Shown in pieces: positions 16,580 through 25,236 of a stretch of DNA of 64,000 nt. Position 1 is the stretch's first letter. Each line of letters opens with the position of its first letter. The stretch is from Ruegeria sp. TM1040. Lineage in GTDB: Bacteria; Pseudomonadota; Alphaproteobacteria; Rhodobacterales; Rhodobacteraceae. The notes below the pieces were generated by a model that saw only the letters and a program-made list of their open reading frames with translations, searched no databases and was not told the DNA's origin. Location of the stretch: positions 2,441,501 to 2,505,500 of the forward strand of contig NC_008044.1 of the NCBI RefSeq assembly GCF_000014065.1. The letters run 5' to 3'. A program made the position numbers and the translations under genes.

Positions 16580-17728
16580 ATGACCGGAGAAGCATATTCT
16601 TCCACTCACCCCCCACTCCCACCCACCACGGAAGATCAAAGGTATTCCTGGCTTCGCCTGTTGCGCTCCCGAGGCATCGGGACCGTGACCTTTTATCGGC
16701 TTCTGGCCGAGTATGGTTCAGCACAGAATGTGCTTGAAAAGCTGCCTGAATTGGCAGCGACTTCAGGCGTCAAAGGGTATAAAATATACTCAAAAGATGC
16801 ATTGGACGCCGAGTTCGAGAACGCAAAAGCCGCCAATGCGCGGCTTTTGTGCATTGGAGATCCCCATTATCCGGCCCCGTTGGCCTCGCTTCCCAATCCT
16901 CCTCCGGCACTCTGGGCGATCGGAAATTTGTCGCTTGTGACGCGACCGGCCATTGCACTGGTGGGCGCACGCAACGCGTCCTCCTTGGGGCGGCGCATGG
17001 CCTATGGGCTGGCGCGAGATCTGGGCGATGCCGGATATGTGGTGGTCTCGGGACTTGCGCGCGGCATCGATGCCTGTGCCCACGAGGGTGCCCTTGCCAG
17101 CGGCACCATCGCTGTGCAGGGCGGCGGCGTCGACATTATATATCCCTCTGAGAACACCCCGCTCGCCATGACCCTTGCCGAGCAGGGTCTGCGCCTCTCC
17201 GAACAACCCATGGGCTTGCAGCCACAAGCGCGCCATTTTCCGCCCCGCAACCGCATCATAGCAGGTCTCGCCCTTGCAACAGTGGTCGTGGAGGCCGCCA
17301 TAAAGTCAGGGAGCCTCATCACTGCGCGCGATGCGCTGGATTTGGGACGGGACGTGATGGCAGTACCTGGCCACCCCTGCGACGGGCGGGCCAGCGGTGG
17401 CAACCTCTTGATCCGCGATGGCGCCACGCTGGTGCGCCACGCCGAGGACGTGATCGAGGCGCTACCTCCGCTCAATGCGCACCGCCCGCCCCAACGCCCC
17501 TCGGTGCAGGACCTGCCCTCGCCCCCGCCCGAGCGACGCAACCTGCGTCAAACCGCAGCACTGCATCAACAAATCCTGGATCGCCTCGCGGCCGCGCCCA
17601 CACCGGAAGGCCAGTTGATCAAGGATCTCGGCAGCCCCGCACGCAAGGTGCGCACGGTGCTGACGGACTTGGAGCTATCCGGCGAAATCGGTCGGGAACC
17701 GGGTGGAGTGATCATCAAAAAACGCTAA
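16580..17728 (+). CDS. dprA: DNA-processing protein DprA
   Basis: Cytoplasmic protein that binds incoming single-stranded DNA and loads RecA in natural transformation; also kept in many non-competent bacteria. The 382-residue protein has an N-terminal helical domain, the Rossmann-like DNA-binding core with VGARNASSLGRRMAYGLARD, GLARGIDACAHEGAL, PRNRIIAGLA and SGSLITARDAL, and a C-terminal winged-helix of the DprA type. ATG 16580 (MTGEAYSS) has GGCGAGG upstream; the frame is open further left but without family similarity. topA follows after 140 bp. Confidence 0.95.
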   Translation: MTGEAYSSTHPPLPPTTEDQRYSWLRLLRSRGIGTVTFYRLLAEYGSAQNVLEKLPELAATSGVKGYKIYSKDALDAEFENAKAANARLLCIGDPHYPAPLASLPNPPPALWAIGNLSLVTRPAIALVGARNASSLGRRMAYGLARDLGDAGYVVVSGLARGIDACAHEGALASGTIAVQGGGVDIIYPSENTPLAMTLAEQGLRLSEQPMGLQPQARHFPPRNRIIAGLALATVVVEAAIKSGSLITARDALDLGRDVMAVPGHPCDGRASGGNLLIRDGATLVRHAEDVIEALPPLNAHRPPQRPSVQDLPSPPPERRNLRQTAALHQQILDRLAAAPTPEGQLIKDLGSPARKVRTVLTDLELSGEIGREPGGVIIKKR

Positions 17729-17868
17729 TTCAAAGTCGAAAACTCCCCCCTTCACGCCCGAGCTCCACGCGCTGATTTCTTCGCGTGGATTGACATTCTC
17801 CCCTTGCGCGACACATTTTGCCCGGCCATAGAGCGCGATTGAACCCGTCTGAAAAGGTGCCCACTTAC

Positions 17869-20550
17869 ATGCCAGTTGTCGTTGTCGAATCCCCGGCCAA
17901 AGCCAAAACAATCAATAAATATCTGGGCTCCGACTACACTGTTTTGGCATCCTACGGTCACGTCCGGGACCTGCCCGCAAAGAACGGATCCGTTGACCCC
18001 GAAGATGATTTTGCGATGACATGGGAGGTCGGCAACGACTCCAAAAAACATGTGCGCGCCATCGCAGAGGCGCTCAAGGACGACAACGCATTGATCCTCG
18101 CGACCGACCCCGACCGCGAAGGCGAGGCGATCAGCTGGCACTTGCAAGAAGCGCTCACCAAGCGGCGCTCCATCAAGAAGGACACCGACGTCAAACGCGT
18201 GACCTTCAACGCGATCACCAAGGACGCTGTCGCCGAGGCCATGAAAAACCCCCGCGATGTCGATATGCCGCTGGTAGAGGCCTACCTCGCCCGGCGTGCT
18301 CTCGATTATCTTGTGGGCTTCAACCTCTCTCCGGTGCTTTGGCGCAAACTGCCCGGCGCGCGCTCGGCCGGGCGTGTGCAATCGGTTTGCCTCCGCCTCA
18401 TCGTGGAGCGCGAGATGGAGATCGAGGCGTTCAACCCGCAGGAATATTGGTCCGTCCGCGCAAACCTTGCCACCCCGCGCGGCCAATCGTTTGAGGCGCG
18501 CCTGACCGTGCTCGGCGGTGAAAAACTCGACAAATTCAGCCTCGCAAACTCGACGGCGGCAGAACTGGCGGTGCAGGCCGTCAGCAGCCGCAAAATGTCT
18601 GTCCTGTCGGTTGAGGCCAAACCGGCGGCGCGCAACCCCTCTGCGCCTTTCATGACCTCGACCCTGCAACAGGAAGCGAGCCGCAAGTTCGGCATGGGCG
18701 CCAAACAGTGCATGAATGCCGCGCAGCGTCTCTATGAGGCCGGGCTCATCACCTATATGCGGACCGATGGGATCGACATGGCCCCGGAGGCGGTCTCTGC
18801 CGCGCGCGATGAGATTGCCAAGCGCTATGGCCAGGAATATGTGCCCGGCGAGCCGCGGATCTACAAGAACAAGGCCAAGAACGCCCAAGAGGCGCACGAA
18901 TGTATCCGCCCGACCGACATGAGCCGCGACGCCGCGAGCCTCAAAGTATCCGAAGATGATCAGCGCAAGCTTTATGACCTGATCTGGAAACGCACGCTCG
19001 CCTGCCAGATGGCAGGTGCCCGTCTGGAGCGCACCACAGTGGACATCGGCTCTGACGACAAGCAGGTGGTGCTGCGCGCCACCGGTCAGGTCGTCATGTT
19101 TGATGGCTTCATGCGCGTGTATGAAGAAGGCCGCGATGATGTGGTCGACGAGGACGACAAGCGTCTGCCGCAGATCATGCAAGGCGAAGCACTGAAGTTT
19201 GCAGGTTCGCTTGCGGCTCAGGCGGAAAAAGCGGGCAAAGACGGTTCTGTGCTGTCGCAGGATGGCGCAACGCTGGCACTGCAGCACCACACCCAGCCGC
19301 CGCCGCGCTATACCGAGGCCACATTGGTCAAACGGATGGAAGAGCTCGGCATCGGCCGCCCGTCGACCTACGCCAGCGTCATCACCACGATCCAGGACCG
19401 CGAATATGTCCGCAAGGACAAGAACCGCCTCTTCCCCGAGGACAAAGGGCGGATCGTGACCATCTTCCTGCTGAACTTCTTTAAGCGCTACGTGGAATAT
19501 GACTTCACCGCCGCGCTCGAGAACCAGCTCGATGATGTCAGTGCAGGCGGCAAGGACTACAAGGAACTTCTGGACAGTTTCTGGCGCGACTTCTCGGCGG
19601 CGATCTCCGAGACCTCCGATCTGCGCATCTCGGAAGTTCTGGATGTGCTGGACGAGGCGCTTGCGCCACAGCTCTACCCCCCGCGAGAAGATGGTGGCGA
19701 CCCGCGTATCTGCCCCAAGTGTGGTGCCGGTCAACTACATTTGAAAACCTCGCGCACCGGCGGTTTCGTGGGTTGCGGCAACTACCCCGAATGCAACTAT
19801 ACCCGCCCGATCTCGGGCGAGGGCGCCGAAGGTTATGAACGCGTCCTCGGCGAGGATGACGGCGACGAGATCCACCTGAAGTCCGGCCGCTTTGGCCCCT
19901 ATGTGCAACGCGGTGAGGCCACGCCAGAAAACAAGAAGCCGCCGCGCTCCTCGCTGCCGAAACAGGGCAAGGACTATCTGCCCGGCTGGGGCCCCAATGA
20001 GATCACGCTCGAGCAAGCCGTGACCTTGCTGACGCTACCGCGCGAAATCGGCGCGCACCCGGAGGGCGGCGTGGTGTCGTCGAACCTCGGTCGATTTGGC
20101 CCCTACATCATGCACCAGCGTCCCGACGAGGAAAAACCGGTCTATGTGAACCTGAAGGAAACGCTGGACGTCTTTGAAATCGGCATGAACCGCGCGGTGG
20201 AGATGCTGGCGGAAAAACGCGCCAACCCGGGCCGCGGGCGCTCTGCTGCCGCAAAACCGCTGCGTGAGCTGGGCGAACATCCGGACGACAAGGCGCCCGT
20301 GAACATCATGGATGGGCGCTACGGGCCTTATGTGAAATGGGGCAAGGTCAATGCGACTCTGCCCAAGGACACCGAGGCCAAGGACGTGACCATGGAGATG
20401 GCGGTTGAGCTTCTGAATGAAAAAGCCGCCAAATCCGGCAAGAAAAAAGCGCCCGCGAAGAAAGCTGCTGCGAAGAAGACCACAGCCAAGAAAACCACCG
20501 CGAAAAAAGCACCCGCCAAAAAGAAAGAGGCCAAAGCCTCTGGCGATTAA
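17869..20550 (+). CDS. topA: DNA topoisomerase I
   Basis: Type IA topoisomerase that relaxes negative supercoils. In 893 residues: N-terminal TOPRIM domain with VVVESPAKAKTI and ATDPDREGEAISWH, the catalytic tyrosine in LITYMRTDG near residue 300, the STLQQEASRKFGMGAKQCM region, a C-terminal zinc ribbon (CPKCGAG...GCGNYPECNY) near residues 625-650, and further C-terminal repeats of the form SGRFGPYVQ and DGRYGPYVKWG. The last 35 or so residues are a lysine/alanine tail (KKAPAKKAAAKK-type) like histone H1. ATG 17869 was chosen because the family begins MPVVVVES; the open frame upstream is not conserved. Two hairpins follow. Confidence 0.98.
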   Translation: MPVVVVESPAKAKTINKYLGSDYTVLASYGHVRDLPAKNGSVDPEDDFAMTWEVGNDSKKHVRAIAEALKDDNALILATDPDREGEAISWHLQEALTKRRSIKKDTDVKRVTFNAITKDAVAEAMKNPRDVDMPLVEAYLARRALDYLVGFNLSPVLWRKLPGARSAGRVQSVCLRLIVEREMEIEAFNPQEYWSVRANLATPRGQSFEARLTVLGGEKLDKFSLANSTAAELAVQAVSSRKMSVLSVEAKPAARNPSAPFMTSTLQQEASRKFGMGAKQCMNAAQRLYEAGLITYMRTDGIDMAPEAVSAARDEIAKRYGQEYVPGEPRIYKNKAKNAQEAHECIRPTDMSRDAASLKVSEDDQRKLYDLIWKRTLACQMAGARLERTTVDIGSDDKQVVLRATGQVVMFDGFMRVYEEGRDDVVDEDDKRLPQIMQGEALKFAGSLAAQAEKAGKDGSVLSQDGATLALQHHTQPPPRYTEATLVKRMEELGIGRPSTYASVITTIQDREYVRKDKNRLFPEDKGRIVTIFLLNFFKRYVEYDFTAALENQLDDVSAGGKDYKELLDSFWRDFSAAISETSDLRISEVLDVLDEALAPQLYPPREDGGDPRICPKCGAGQLHLKTSRTGGFVGCGNYPECNYTRPISGEGAEGYERVLGEDDGDEIHLKSGRFGPYVQRGEATPENKKPPRSSLPKQGKDYLPGWGPNEITLEQAVTLLTLPREIGAHPEGGVVSSNLGRFGPYIMHQRPDEEKPVYVNLKETLDVFEIGMNRAVEMLAEKRANPGRGRSAAAKPLRELGEHPDDKAPVNIMDGRYGPYVKWGKVNATLPKDTEAKDVTMEMAVELLNEKAAKSGKKKAPAKKAAAKKTTAKKTTAKKAPAKKKEAKASGD

Positions 20551-20615
20551 CCGCAGGCGGGGCGCGCTCCCGCCCGTCGTCGCTGCACCAGGATGCAGGT
20601 CCTCCCGTTGGGACC

Positions 20616-20645
20616 AGCGCCGCGCTTTCGCGCGGCGTTTGTGTA
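20616..20645 (+). terminator. Hairpin terminator after topA (first)
   Basis: A 9-10 bp GC-rich stem (arms 20617-20625 and 20630-20638, loop TTTC) followed by TTTGTGTATTT. It lies 66 bp downstream of the topA stop. Confidence 0.7.
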
Positions 20646-20717
20646 TTTCGACACACACCTAGGGCCATACGCGTCTCACCCTCTTCCTCTATTTCAGACT
20701 ATTCCCGCCAAAAGCAC

Positions 20718-20736
20718 GGGGCCCTTTGGCCCCTTT
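20718..20736 (+). terminator. Short hairpin before scoA
   Basis: GGGGCC pairs with GGCCCC around CTTT and is followed by TTT. It could be a second terminator for topA; the scoA promoter would then lie between here and 20834. Confidence 0.45.
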
Positions 20737-20834
20737 GGCATGGGTAGAAATACGCAGACCATTGCGTATTCGTTGACTCGACAGCACAACTGGGGCGATT
20801 AGCTTGACCCAGAGGAAATGGAAGGGAGAGTTCC

Positions 20835-21539
20835 ATGAAGAAGGTTTACGGCTCTGCCGCTGAGGCCCTCGACGGGGTGCTGTTTGACGGCATGACAATT
20901 GCGGCAGGCGGCTTTGGCCTCTGCGGCATCCCGGAGTTGCTGCTTGAGGCGATCAAAGACGCGGGCACCAAGGATCTGACATTTGCGTCCAACAACGCAG
21001 GCGTTGATGACTTTGGCATTGGAATCCTGCTGCAGACCAAGCAGGTCAAAAAGATGATGTCGTCCTATGTGGGCGAGAACGCGGAATTCATGCGTCAGTA
21101 TCTCTCGGGCGAACTGGAGCTGGAATTCAACCCCCAAGGCACGCTGGCCGAACGCATGCGCGCAGGCGGCTGCGGCATTCCCGGGTTTTACACCAAGACC
21201 GGCGTCGGCACCCAGATCGCCGAAGGCAAGGAGGTCAAGGTCTTTGACGGCGAGGAATACATCCTCGAGCGCGGCATCTTTGCGGATCTGTCCATCGTCA
21301 AAGCCTGGAAGGCGGATGAAACCGGCAACCTCGTGTTCCGCAAGACCGCCCGCAATTTCAATCCGCCCGCCGCGATGTGCGGCAAGATCTGTGTGGTCGA
21401 AGTGGAAGAGATCGTGCCCACCGGCAGCCTTGATCCCGATCACATCCACCTGCCCGGCGTCTACGTGCACCGCCTGATCCAGGGCGAACACGAAAAACGT
21501 ATCGAAAAAGTGACCACCCGCCCGCGTGAGGAGGCTTGA
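20835..21539 (+). CDS. scoA: 3-oxoacid CoA-transferase subunit A
   Basis: Subunit A of succinyl-CoA:3-ketoacid CoA-transferase, which activates acetoacetate for ketone-body and polyhydroxybutyrate breakdown. The 234-residue protein has the CoA-binding glycine-rich [15 protein letters not shown], then [19 protein letters not shown] and [13 protein letters not shown], all family hallmarks. AAGGGAG precedes ATG 20835. Subunit B follows after three bases, so the pair forms one operon. Acetoacetate is the likely acceptor, but related acids are possible. Confidence 0.95.
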   Translation: MKKVYGSAAEALDGVLFDGMTIAAGGFGLCGIPELLLEAIKDAGTKDLTFASNNAGVDDFGIGILLQTKQVKKMMSSYVGENAEFMRQYLSGELELEFNPQGTLAERMRAGGCGIPGFYTKTGVGTQIAEGKEVKVFDGEEYILERGIFADLSIVKAWKADETGNLVFRKTARNFNPPAAMCGKICVVEVEEIVPTGSLDPDHIHLPGVYVHRLIQGEHEKRIEKVTTRPREEA

Positions 21540-21542
21540 TCC

Positions 21543-22169
21543 ATGGCTTGGGACCGCAACCAAATGGCCGCGCGCGCGGCACAGGAACTCGAAGACGGCA
21601 TGTATGTAAACCTCGGCATCGGGATTCCGACGCTGGTCGCCAACTACGTGGGTGACAAGGACATCACGTTGCAGTCGGAGAACGGCATGCTCGGCATGGG
21701 CCCTTTCCCCTTTGAGGGCGAAGAAGACCCCGACCTGATCAATGCAGGTAAGCAAACCATCACCGAATTGCGCCGCACGGCCTATTTCGACAGTGCCACC
21801 TCCTTTGGCATGATCCGCGGCGGCAAGATCGCGGCCGCGATCCTCGGCGCGATGGAAGTCGCAGAGAACGGTGACCTGGCCAACTGGATGATCCCGGGCA
21901 AACTGGTCAAAGGTATGGGCGGCGCGATGGATCTGGTCGCCGGTGTCGGGCGTGTCATCGTGGTCATGGATCACGCCAACAAGCACGGCGAATCCAAGCT
22001 CCTGAAAGAATGCACCTTGCCGCTGACGGGCAAAGGCGTCGTGGACCGCATCATCACCAATCTTGGCGTGTTGGATGTTGTCGAGGGTGGTCTCAAAATC
22101 GTCGAGGTTGCCGAAGGCGTGACCGAAGACGAGCTGCGGGCTGCAACCGAGGCAACCATCGTCAACTGA
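21543..22169 (+). CDS. scoB: 3-oxoacid CoA-transferase subunit B
   Basis: Catalytic subunit B, 208 residues. The active-site glutamate that carries CoA as a thioester lies in LQSENGMLGMGPFP near residue 46, and NLGIGIPTLVANYV precedes it; RGGKIAAAILGAMEV and HANKHGESKLLKECTLPLTG are also typical. GAGGAGG at the end of scoA gives a good ribosome site for ATG 21543. A 19-bp perfect hairpin follows the gene. Confidence 0.95.
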   Translation: MAWDRNQMAARAAQELEDGMYVNLGIGIPTLVANYVGDKDITLQSENGMLGMGPFPFEGEEDPDLINAGKQTITELRRTAYFDSATSFGMIRGGKIAAAILGAMEVAENGDLANWMIPGKLVKGMGGAMDLVAGVGRVIVVMDHANKHGESKLLKECTLPLTGKGVVDRIITNLGVLDVVEGGLKIVEVAEGVTEDELRAATEATIVN

Positions 22170-22194
22170 TCGCACGCGCTCAGTGTGAAACGTT

Positions 22195-22236
22195 GGGCGG
22201 GGGCGCGGAGGGCAGAAGCCCTCCGCGCCCCCGCCC
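22195..22236. terminator. 19-bp perfect GC-rich hairpin between convergent scoB and lytic transglycosylase
   Basis: Arms 22195-22213 and 22218-22236 pair perfectly around AGAA. There is no T tract on either side. Its position between two convergent genes suggests a shared terminator or barrier to read-through. Confidence 0.6.
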
Positions 22237-22365
22237 CGATCAGATCGCAGAGCGATCCGACCTGTCACCAGATTGCCCAGACCCCGTAGACTGATCCGCT
22301 CAGCTCATTTTCCAGCTTCGGTATAATCGAGAACACCGCTCCAGGGGCGAAGCGGAGCGCTCGTC

Positions 22366-23184
22366 TCATTTCATCGTTTGAAACACGCAGCCATCGGAAA
22401 TCATGATCGGAGGCGTCGTGCAGAGATTTCGCGCCAGCCGGTACGCCGCAAGAACCTTTGGGACATAATCCCGCGTCTCTGCATAGGGTGGCACCCCGCC
22501 ATGCTCACGCACCGCCCCTGCCCCGGCATTGTAGCCCGCCAGGACCAGAACCGGATCTCCCGAAAAATCCCGCATCAACTGATCCAGGAACCGAACGCCG
22601 CCTGCGATGTTCTGTTTTGGGTCAAAGGAATCATCAACGCCGAACTGGGTCGCCGTATCCGGCATGAGCTGCATCAGCCCCTCTGCCCCCACGCGACTCA
22701 CCGCATCAGGCTTGCCACCGGATTCGACCGCCATCACCGCAAGCACCAAGGCCGGGGACACTTCGGTGCCGATTGTCGAGGTCAACAGCGACACCCCATA
22801 GTTGGAGATCATGCTCTGCAACTCCTGCAGTCGCGGCGTGGCAATGTCATTGCGCGCCTCAAGCACCGCGAGACTACTCTGCAACCGTCCGGGAGACGCC
22901 CCAGCGAGATCCGCCCCGACCTCATCCCAGAACCACGCATACCGCGCCTGAGGTGCGGTTGGGACAGAGCCCACATCGCTCTCACCCTGAGGGCTTGCAC
23001 TCTCTTCACCAACCTTAGGGGCTTTGGGTTCTATCTGAACCGTGATGCGCTTTTGGGTGCCTGGTGCGGGCGGGCGCACACGTTTGGCCTCAAAGTCGGC
23101 AAACGGCGCGGGCGCCTCTTGCGCCTGCGCAAGTGCTGCAAACACCAGGCCACAGCATATCGCGAGTCCCCGTTTCACACTCAT
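22366..23184 (-). CDS. Lytic transglycosylase (SLT domain)
   Basis: Exported murein-cleaving enzyme, 272 residues. A signal peptide is visible (MSVKRGLAICCGLVFAALAQA). After a proline-rich linker and a helical part, the C-terminal SLT domain has the catalytic glutamate in LAVMAVESGGKPDAVS, then GAEGLMQLMPDTATQFGV, NIAGGVRFLDQL and AGYNAGAGAV, which are the standard motifs. It diverges from the Tad pilus genes that begin 356 bp away, so it could open the cell wall for that machine; this is inference from position. Confidence 0.93.
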   Translation of the reverse strand: MSVKRGLAICCGLVFAALAQAQEAPAPFADFEAKRVRPPAPGTQKRITVQIEPKAPKVGEESASPQGESDVGSVPTAPQARYAWFWDEVGADLAGASPGRLQSSLAVLEARNDIATPRLQELQSMISNYGVSLLTSTIGTEVSPALVLAVMAVESGGKPDAVSRVGAEGLMQLMPDTATQFGVDDSFDPKQNIAGGVRFLDQLMRDFSGDPVLVLAGYNAGAGAVREHGGVPPYAETRDYVPKVLAAYRLARNLCTTPPIMISDGCVFQTMK

Positions 23185-23539
23185 TTCGCCTGCTCATCGT
23201 CTGCTTTGTGCTAGCACACTCTGCCATCGAGGCCCGAAAATCCAGTTCAGCCGGACAGATTTGGCCCATTTCGCCACATTTGCACCCCATTTGGCACGAT
23301 CACGCTGGGCTTACCTGAAATCCAAGCCGAAACTTTCTTTTCTAAACATGCGGTTAACAGGCCCAGTAACCTTTTCTTAAGCTTAACGGCCAAATTCCGG
23401 GTTTCGGCCCAATTCCTGCCACCCTGAGTAGGGATAACAGGCTCATCCAAAGCGGGACAGCATCTGAAGGTGAGAGAGCAGATGACACGGAACGCCCCGC
23501 CGGATGCCAACATTTACCGATCCTCAGGAGGGACGAACC
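23185..23539. other. 355-bp divergent regulatory region between transglycosylase and flp genes
   Basis: No gene is seen here. It holds a perfect 12-bp palindrome TGTGCTAGCACA at 23207-23218, just ahead of the transglycosylase start, and an inverted repeat GGTTA-N10-TAACC at 23352-23371 followed by TTAAGCTTAAC, about 170 bp before flp1. The pilin promoter is expected here. A Shine-Dalgarno CAGGAGG lies at the right end. Confidence 0.5.
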
Positions 23540-23725
23540 ATGATCAAATTCATCAAAAACTTCCGCAAAGACGAATCCGGCGCCGTGACTGTTGACTGGG
23601 TTGTGCTGACCGCAGCTGTCGCCGTTCTCGGCACTCTGGTGTACTCGCAGATCTCCGGCAGCATCGAGACTGCAACCGCTGCAACCGGCACCTTCCTGGG
23701 CGCCAACGGCTCTTCCAGCTACTAA
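23540..23725 (+). CDS. Flp-family type IVb pilin, copy 1
   Basis: Small prepilin of 61 residues: short charged leader MIKFIKNFRKDESG, cleavage expected after the glycine, then AVTVDWVVLTAAVAVLG as the hydrophobic pilin helix. Classical Flp pilins have Glu-Tyr at positions 5 and 6 after the cut; here they are Asp-Trp. CAGGAGG precedes ATG 23540. The product would be the main pilus subunit, processed by the CpaA peptidase at 33741. A second copy follows. Confidence 0.9.
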   Translation: MIKFIKNFRKDESGAVTVDWVVLTAAVAVLGTLVYSQISGSIETATAATGTFLGANGSSSY

Positions 23726-23831
23726 TCCACCGCGTTTCGCGACTGGTTTAGCCTGACAGAATGCCGTCCCGGGCCGTGCCATGCTTACGGCCCGGGACAT
23801 GCCATTGCGGCACGTTCGCTGGAGGACATCC

Positions 23832-24026
23832 ATGAAGACACTGAAGACATTCAGAGACAGCGAAGATGGCGCTGTTACCGTCGATTGGGTGGTTCTGGCG
23901 GCAATGGTTGTCGCGCTCGGCGCCCTTGCGGGCACCGCGATGAACACTGAAGTCACAGCCTTCCTCGGCACGCTCGCCGGGGACGTGGAGGCTTTTGTAA
24001 CAGGCGCGCATAACGGCACGTTCTGA
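23832..24026 (+). CDS. Flp-family type IVb pilin, copy 2
   Basis: A 64-residue prepilin much like copy 1: leader MKTLKTFRDSEDG, predicted cut after G, then AVTVDWVVLAAMVVALG, again with Asp-Trp. The C-terminal part differs from copy 1 (ends GAHNGTF), so the two are paralogues rather than a recent duplicate. TGGAGGACATCC precedes ATG 23832. It may be a minor or alternative subunit. Confidence 0.88.
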   Translation: MKTLKTFRDSEDGAVTVDWVVLAAMVVALGALAGTAMNTEVTAFLGTLAGDVEAFVTGAHNGTF

Positions 24027-24159
24027 GACGGCAGACGACATGCGCAAGCCTCGGCTGGCCGTTTACTGGCCTCTAGCCCGACGCCGGGACGCATGTATCA
24101 CGCAACCTATTCATTGCCCTCGGTGCAAAACGCCCTGAGCATCACGGAAAGGGACCAAC

Positions 24160-25023
24160 ATGAGAGCCGCATTTGGATTAGTGCTCATCGTGGGTGTCGC
24201 CCTGGCTGGCGGCGCCGTCATGATGGCGAAAAACTACATCGAGGCCTATCAACACGCTCTGGCCCAGGAACGGTCGAACCGCGATGCCGCAGTTCCGACC
24301 GTAAACGTCTTTGTGGCCAACAAGACGCTGACTTACGGTGAAGAGCTCACCAAGGAAAGTGTGCGGTCTGTGGCGTGGCCCGAGAACGCTCTGCCCGAGG
24401 GCGTTTTCCATGAGGAGGCGGAGCTTTTCCCCTCTGACAGCCCCAAGGACGCGCGCTTCGTGCTGCGCACCATGGAGAAGAACGAACCCCTCTTGGCCGT
24501 CAAAGTCACCGCCCCCGGCGAGGACGCAGGCATTACCTCCCGGCTTGAGAAAGGCATGCGCGCCTTTGCCATCCGCGTGGACGTCGCCAGCGGCGTATCA
24601 GGCTTTCTGCGTCCCGGAGATCGGGTCGACGTCTATTGGAGCGGGCAGCCCCCCGCACGCGGTGGCCAGGAACTCGGCGGCGAAGTGACCCGCCTGATCC
24701 AGAGCAACATCGAGCTGATCGCGGTCGACCAGATGTCGGGCGGCGACTTCAGCAGCGCGATCATCGCGCGCACCGTCACCGTCAAGGCGCAGCCCGAAGA
24801 AGTGGCCCGTCTGGCACAAGCACAAGCCACTGGCCGTTTGTCGCTGGCCTTGGTCGGCGCGCAGGATGACACCATCGCGTCCCTCGTCGAGGTTGATCAA
24901 CGTGCCCTCTTCGGGCTTGGCGACCTCGAAGCGGCGGAACCGGTGAAAGAAGACAGGGTCTGCACTATTCGCAATCGACGCGGTGCAGAGGTGGTGGAAA
25001 TCCCGATTCCCTGCACCGACTAG
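24160..25023 (+). CDS. cpaB: Flp pilus assembly protein CpaB (RcpC)
   Basis: Tad secretion component of 287 residues, anchored by one N-terminal helix (LVLIVGVALAGGAVMMA) and otherwise periplasmic. The SAF domain is recognisable in VNVFVANKTLTYGEELTKES near residues 48-67, followed by the RcpC/CpaB core (GMRAFAIRVDVASGVSGFLR and GDRVDVYWSG). It is thought to help the secretin form or open. A hairpin at 25055-25084 separates it from cpaC. Confidence 0.93.
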   Translation: MRAAFGLVLIVGVALAGGAVMMAKNYIEAYQHALAQERSNRDAAVPTVNVFVANKTLTYGEELTKESVRSVAWPENALPEGVFHEEAELFPSDSPKDARFVLRTMEKNEPLLAVKVTAPGEDAGITSRLEKGMRAFAIRVDVASGVSGFLRPGDRVDVYWSGQPPARGGQELGGEVTRLIQSNIELIAVDQMSGGDFSSAIIARTVTVKAQPEEVARLAQAQATGRLSLALVGAQDDTIASLVEVDQRALFGLGDLEAAEPVKEDRVCTIRNRRGAEVVEIPIPCTD

Positions 25024-25054
25024 ATTTTTCGTAAATAAACAGACAGTTAGAACG

Positions 25055-25084
25055 GGCCCGCGGATCAATCTGATCCTGCGGGCC
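25055..25084 (+). terminator. Hairpin between cpaB and cpaC
   Basis: A 13-bp stem with one bulged T (arms 25055-25067 and 25071-25084, loop ATC). No long T tract follows. It may lower read-through from the pilin genes into cpaC. Confidence 0.5.
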
Positions 25085-25236
25085 TCCTCTATTGTGGCTC
25101 TGCCCCCTCAGCTTTCTCTTTAATAAACGCCTCGAAGTCATTGATTCTTGCAATGAAACACGAAGTCGCGCACATTAGCCGCAAAATCGGGGCGCAAAGA
25201 CCCCACATCAGAGGCGTGATCGGAAAGGCAGGTCAC

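Noticed and set aside
17752-19734. Long open frame (660 codons) on the minus strand within topA
   Set aside because: It is the mirror of a GC-rich real gene, lacks recognisable domains and the topA frame is certain.
20799-22268. 489-codon frame antisense to scoA/scoB
   Set aside because: Shadow of two well-recognised genes; no family similarity.
23352-23388. TTAA-rich inverted repeats upstream of flp as CtrA sites
   Set aside because: Spacing does not fit TTAA-N7-TTAA; kept only as a description of the promoter region.
23429-23447. GGGATAACAGGCT near 23430 resembles the peptidyl-transferase region of 23S rRNA and the first 13 bases of the I-SceI site
   Set aside because: Only about 13 bases match and the flanks do not look like rRNA or a homing site; chance is the simplest explanation.
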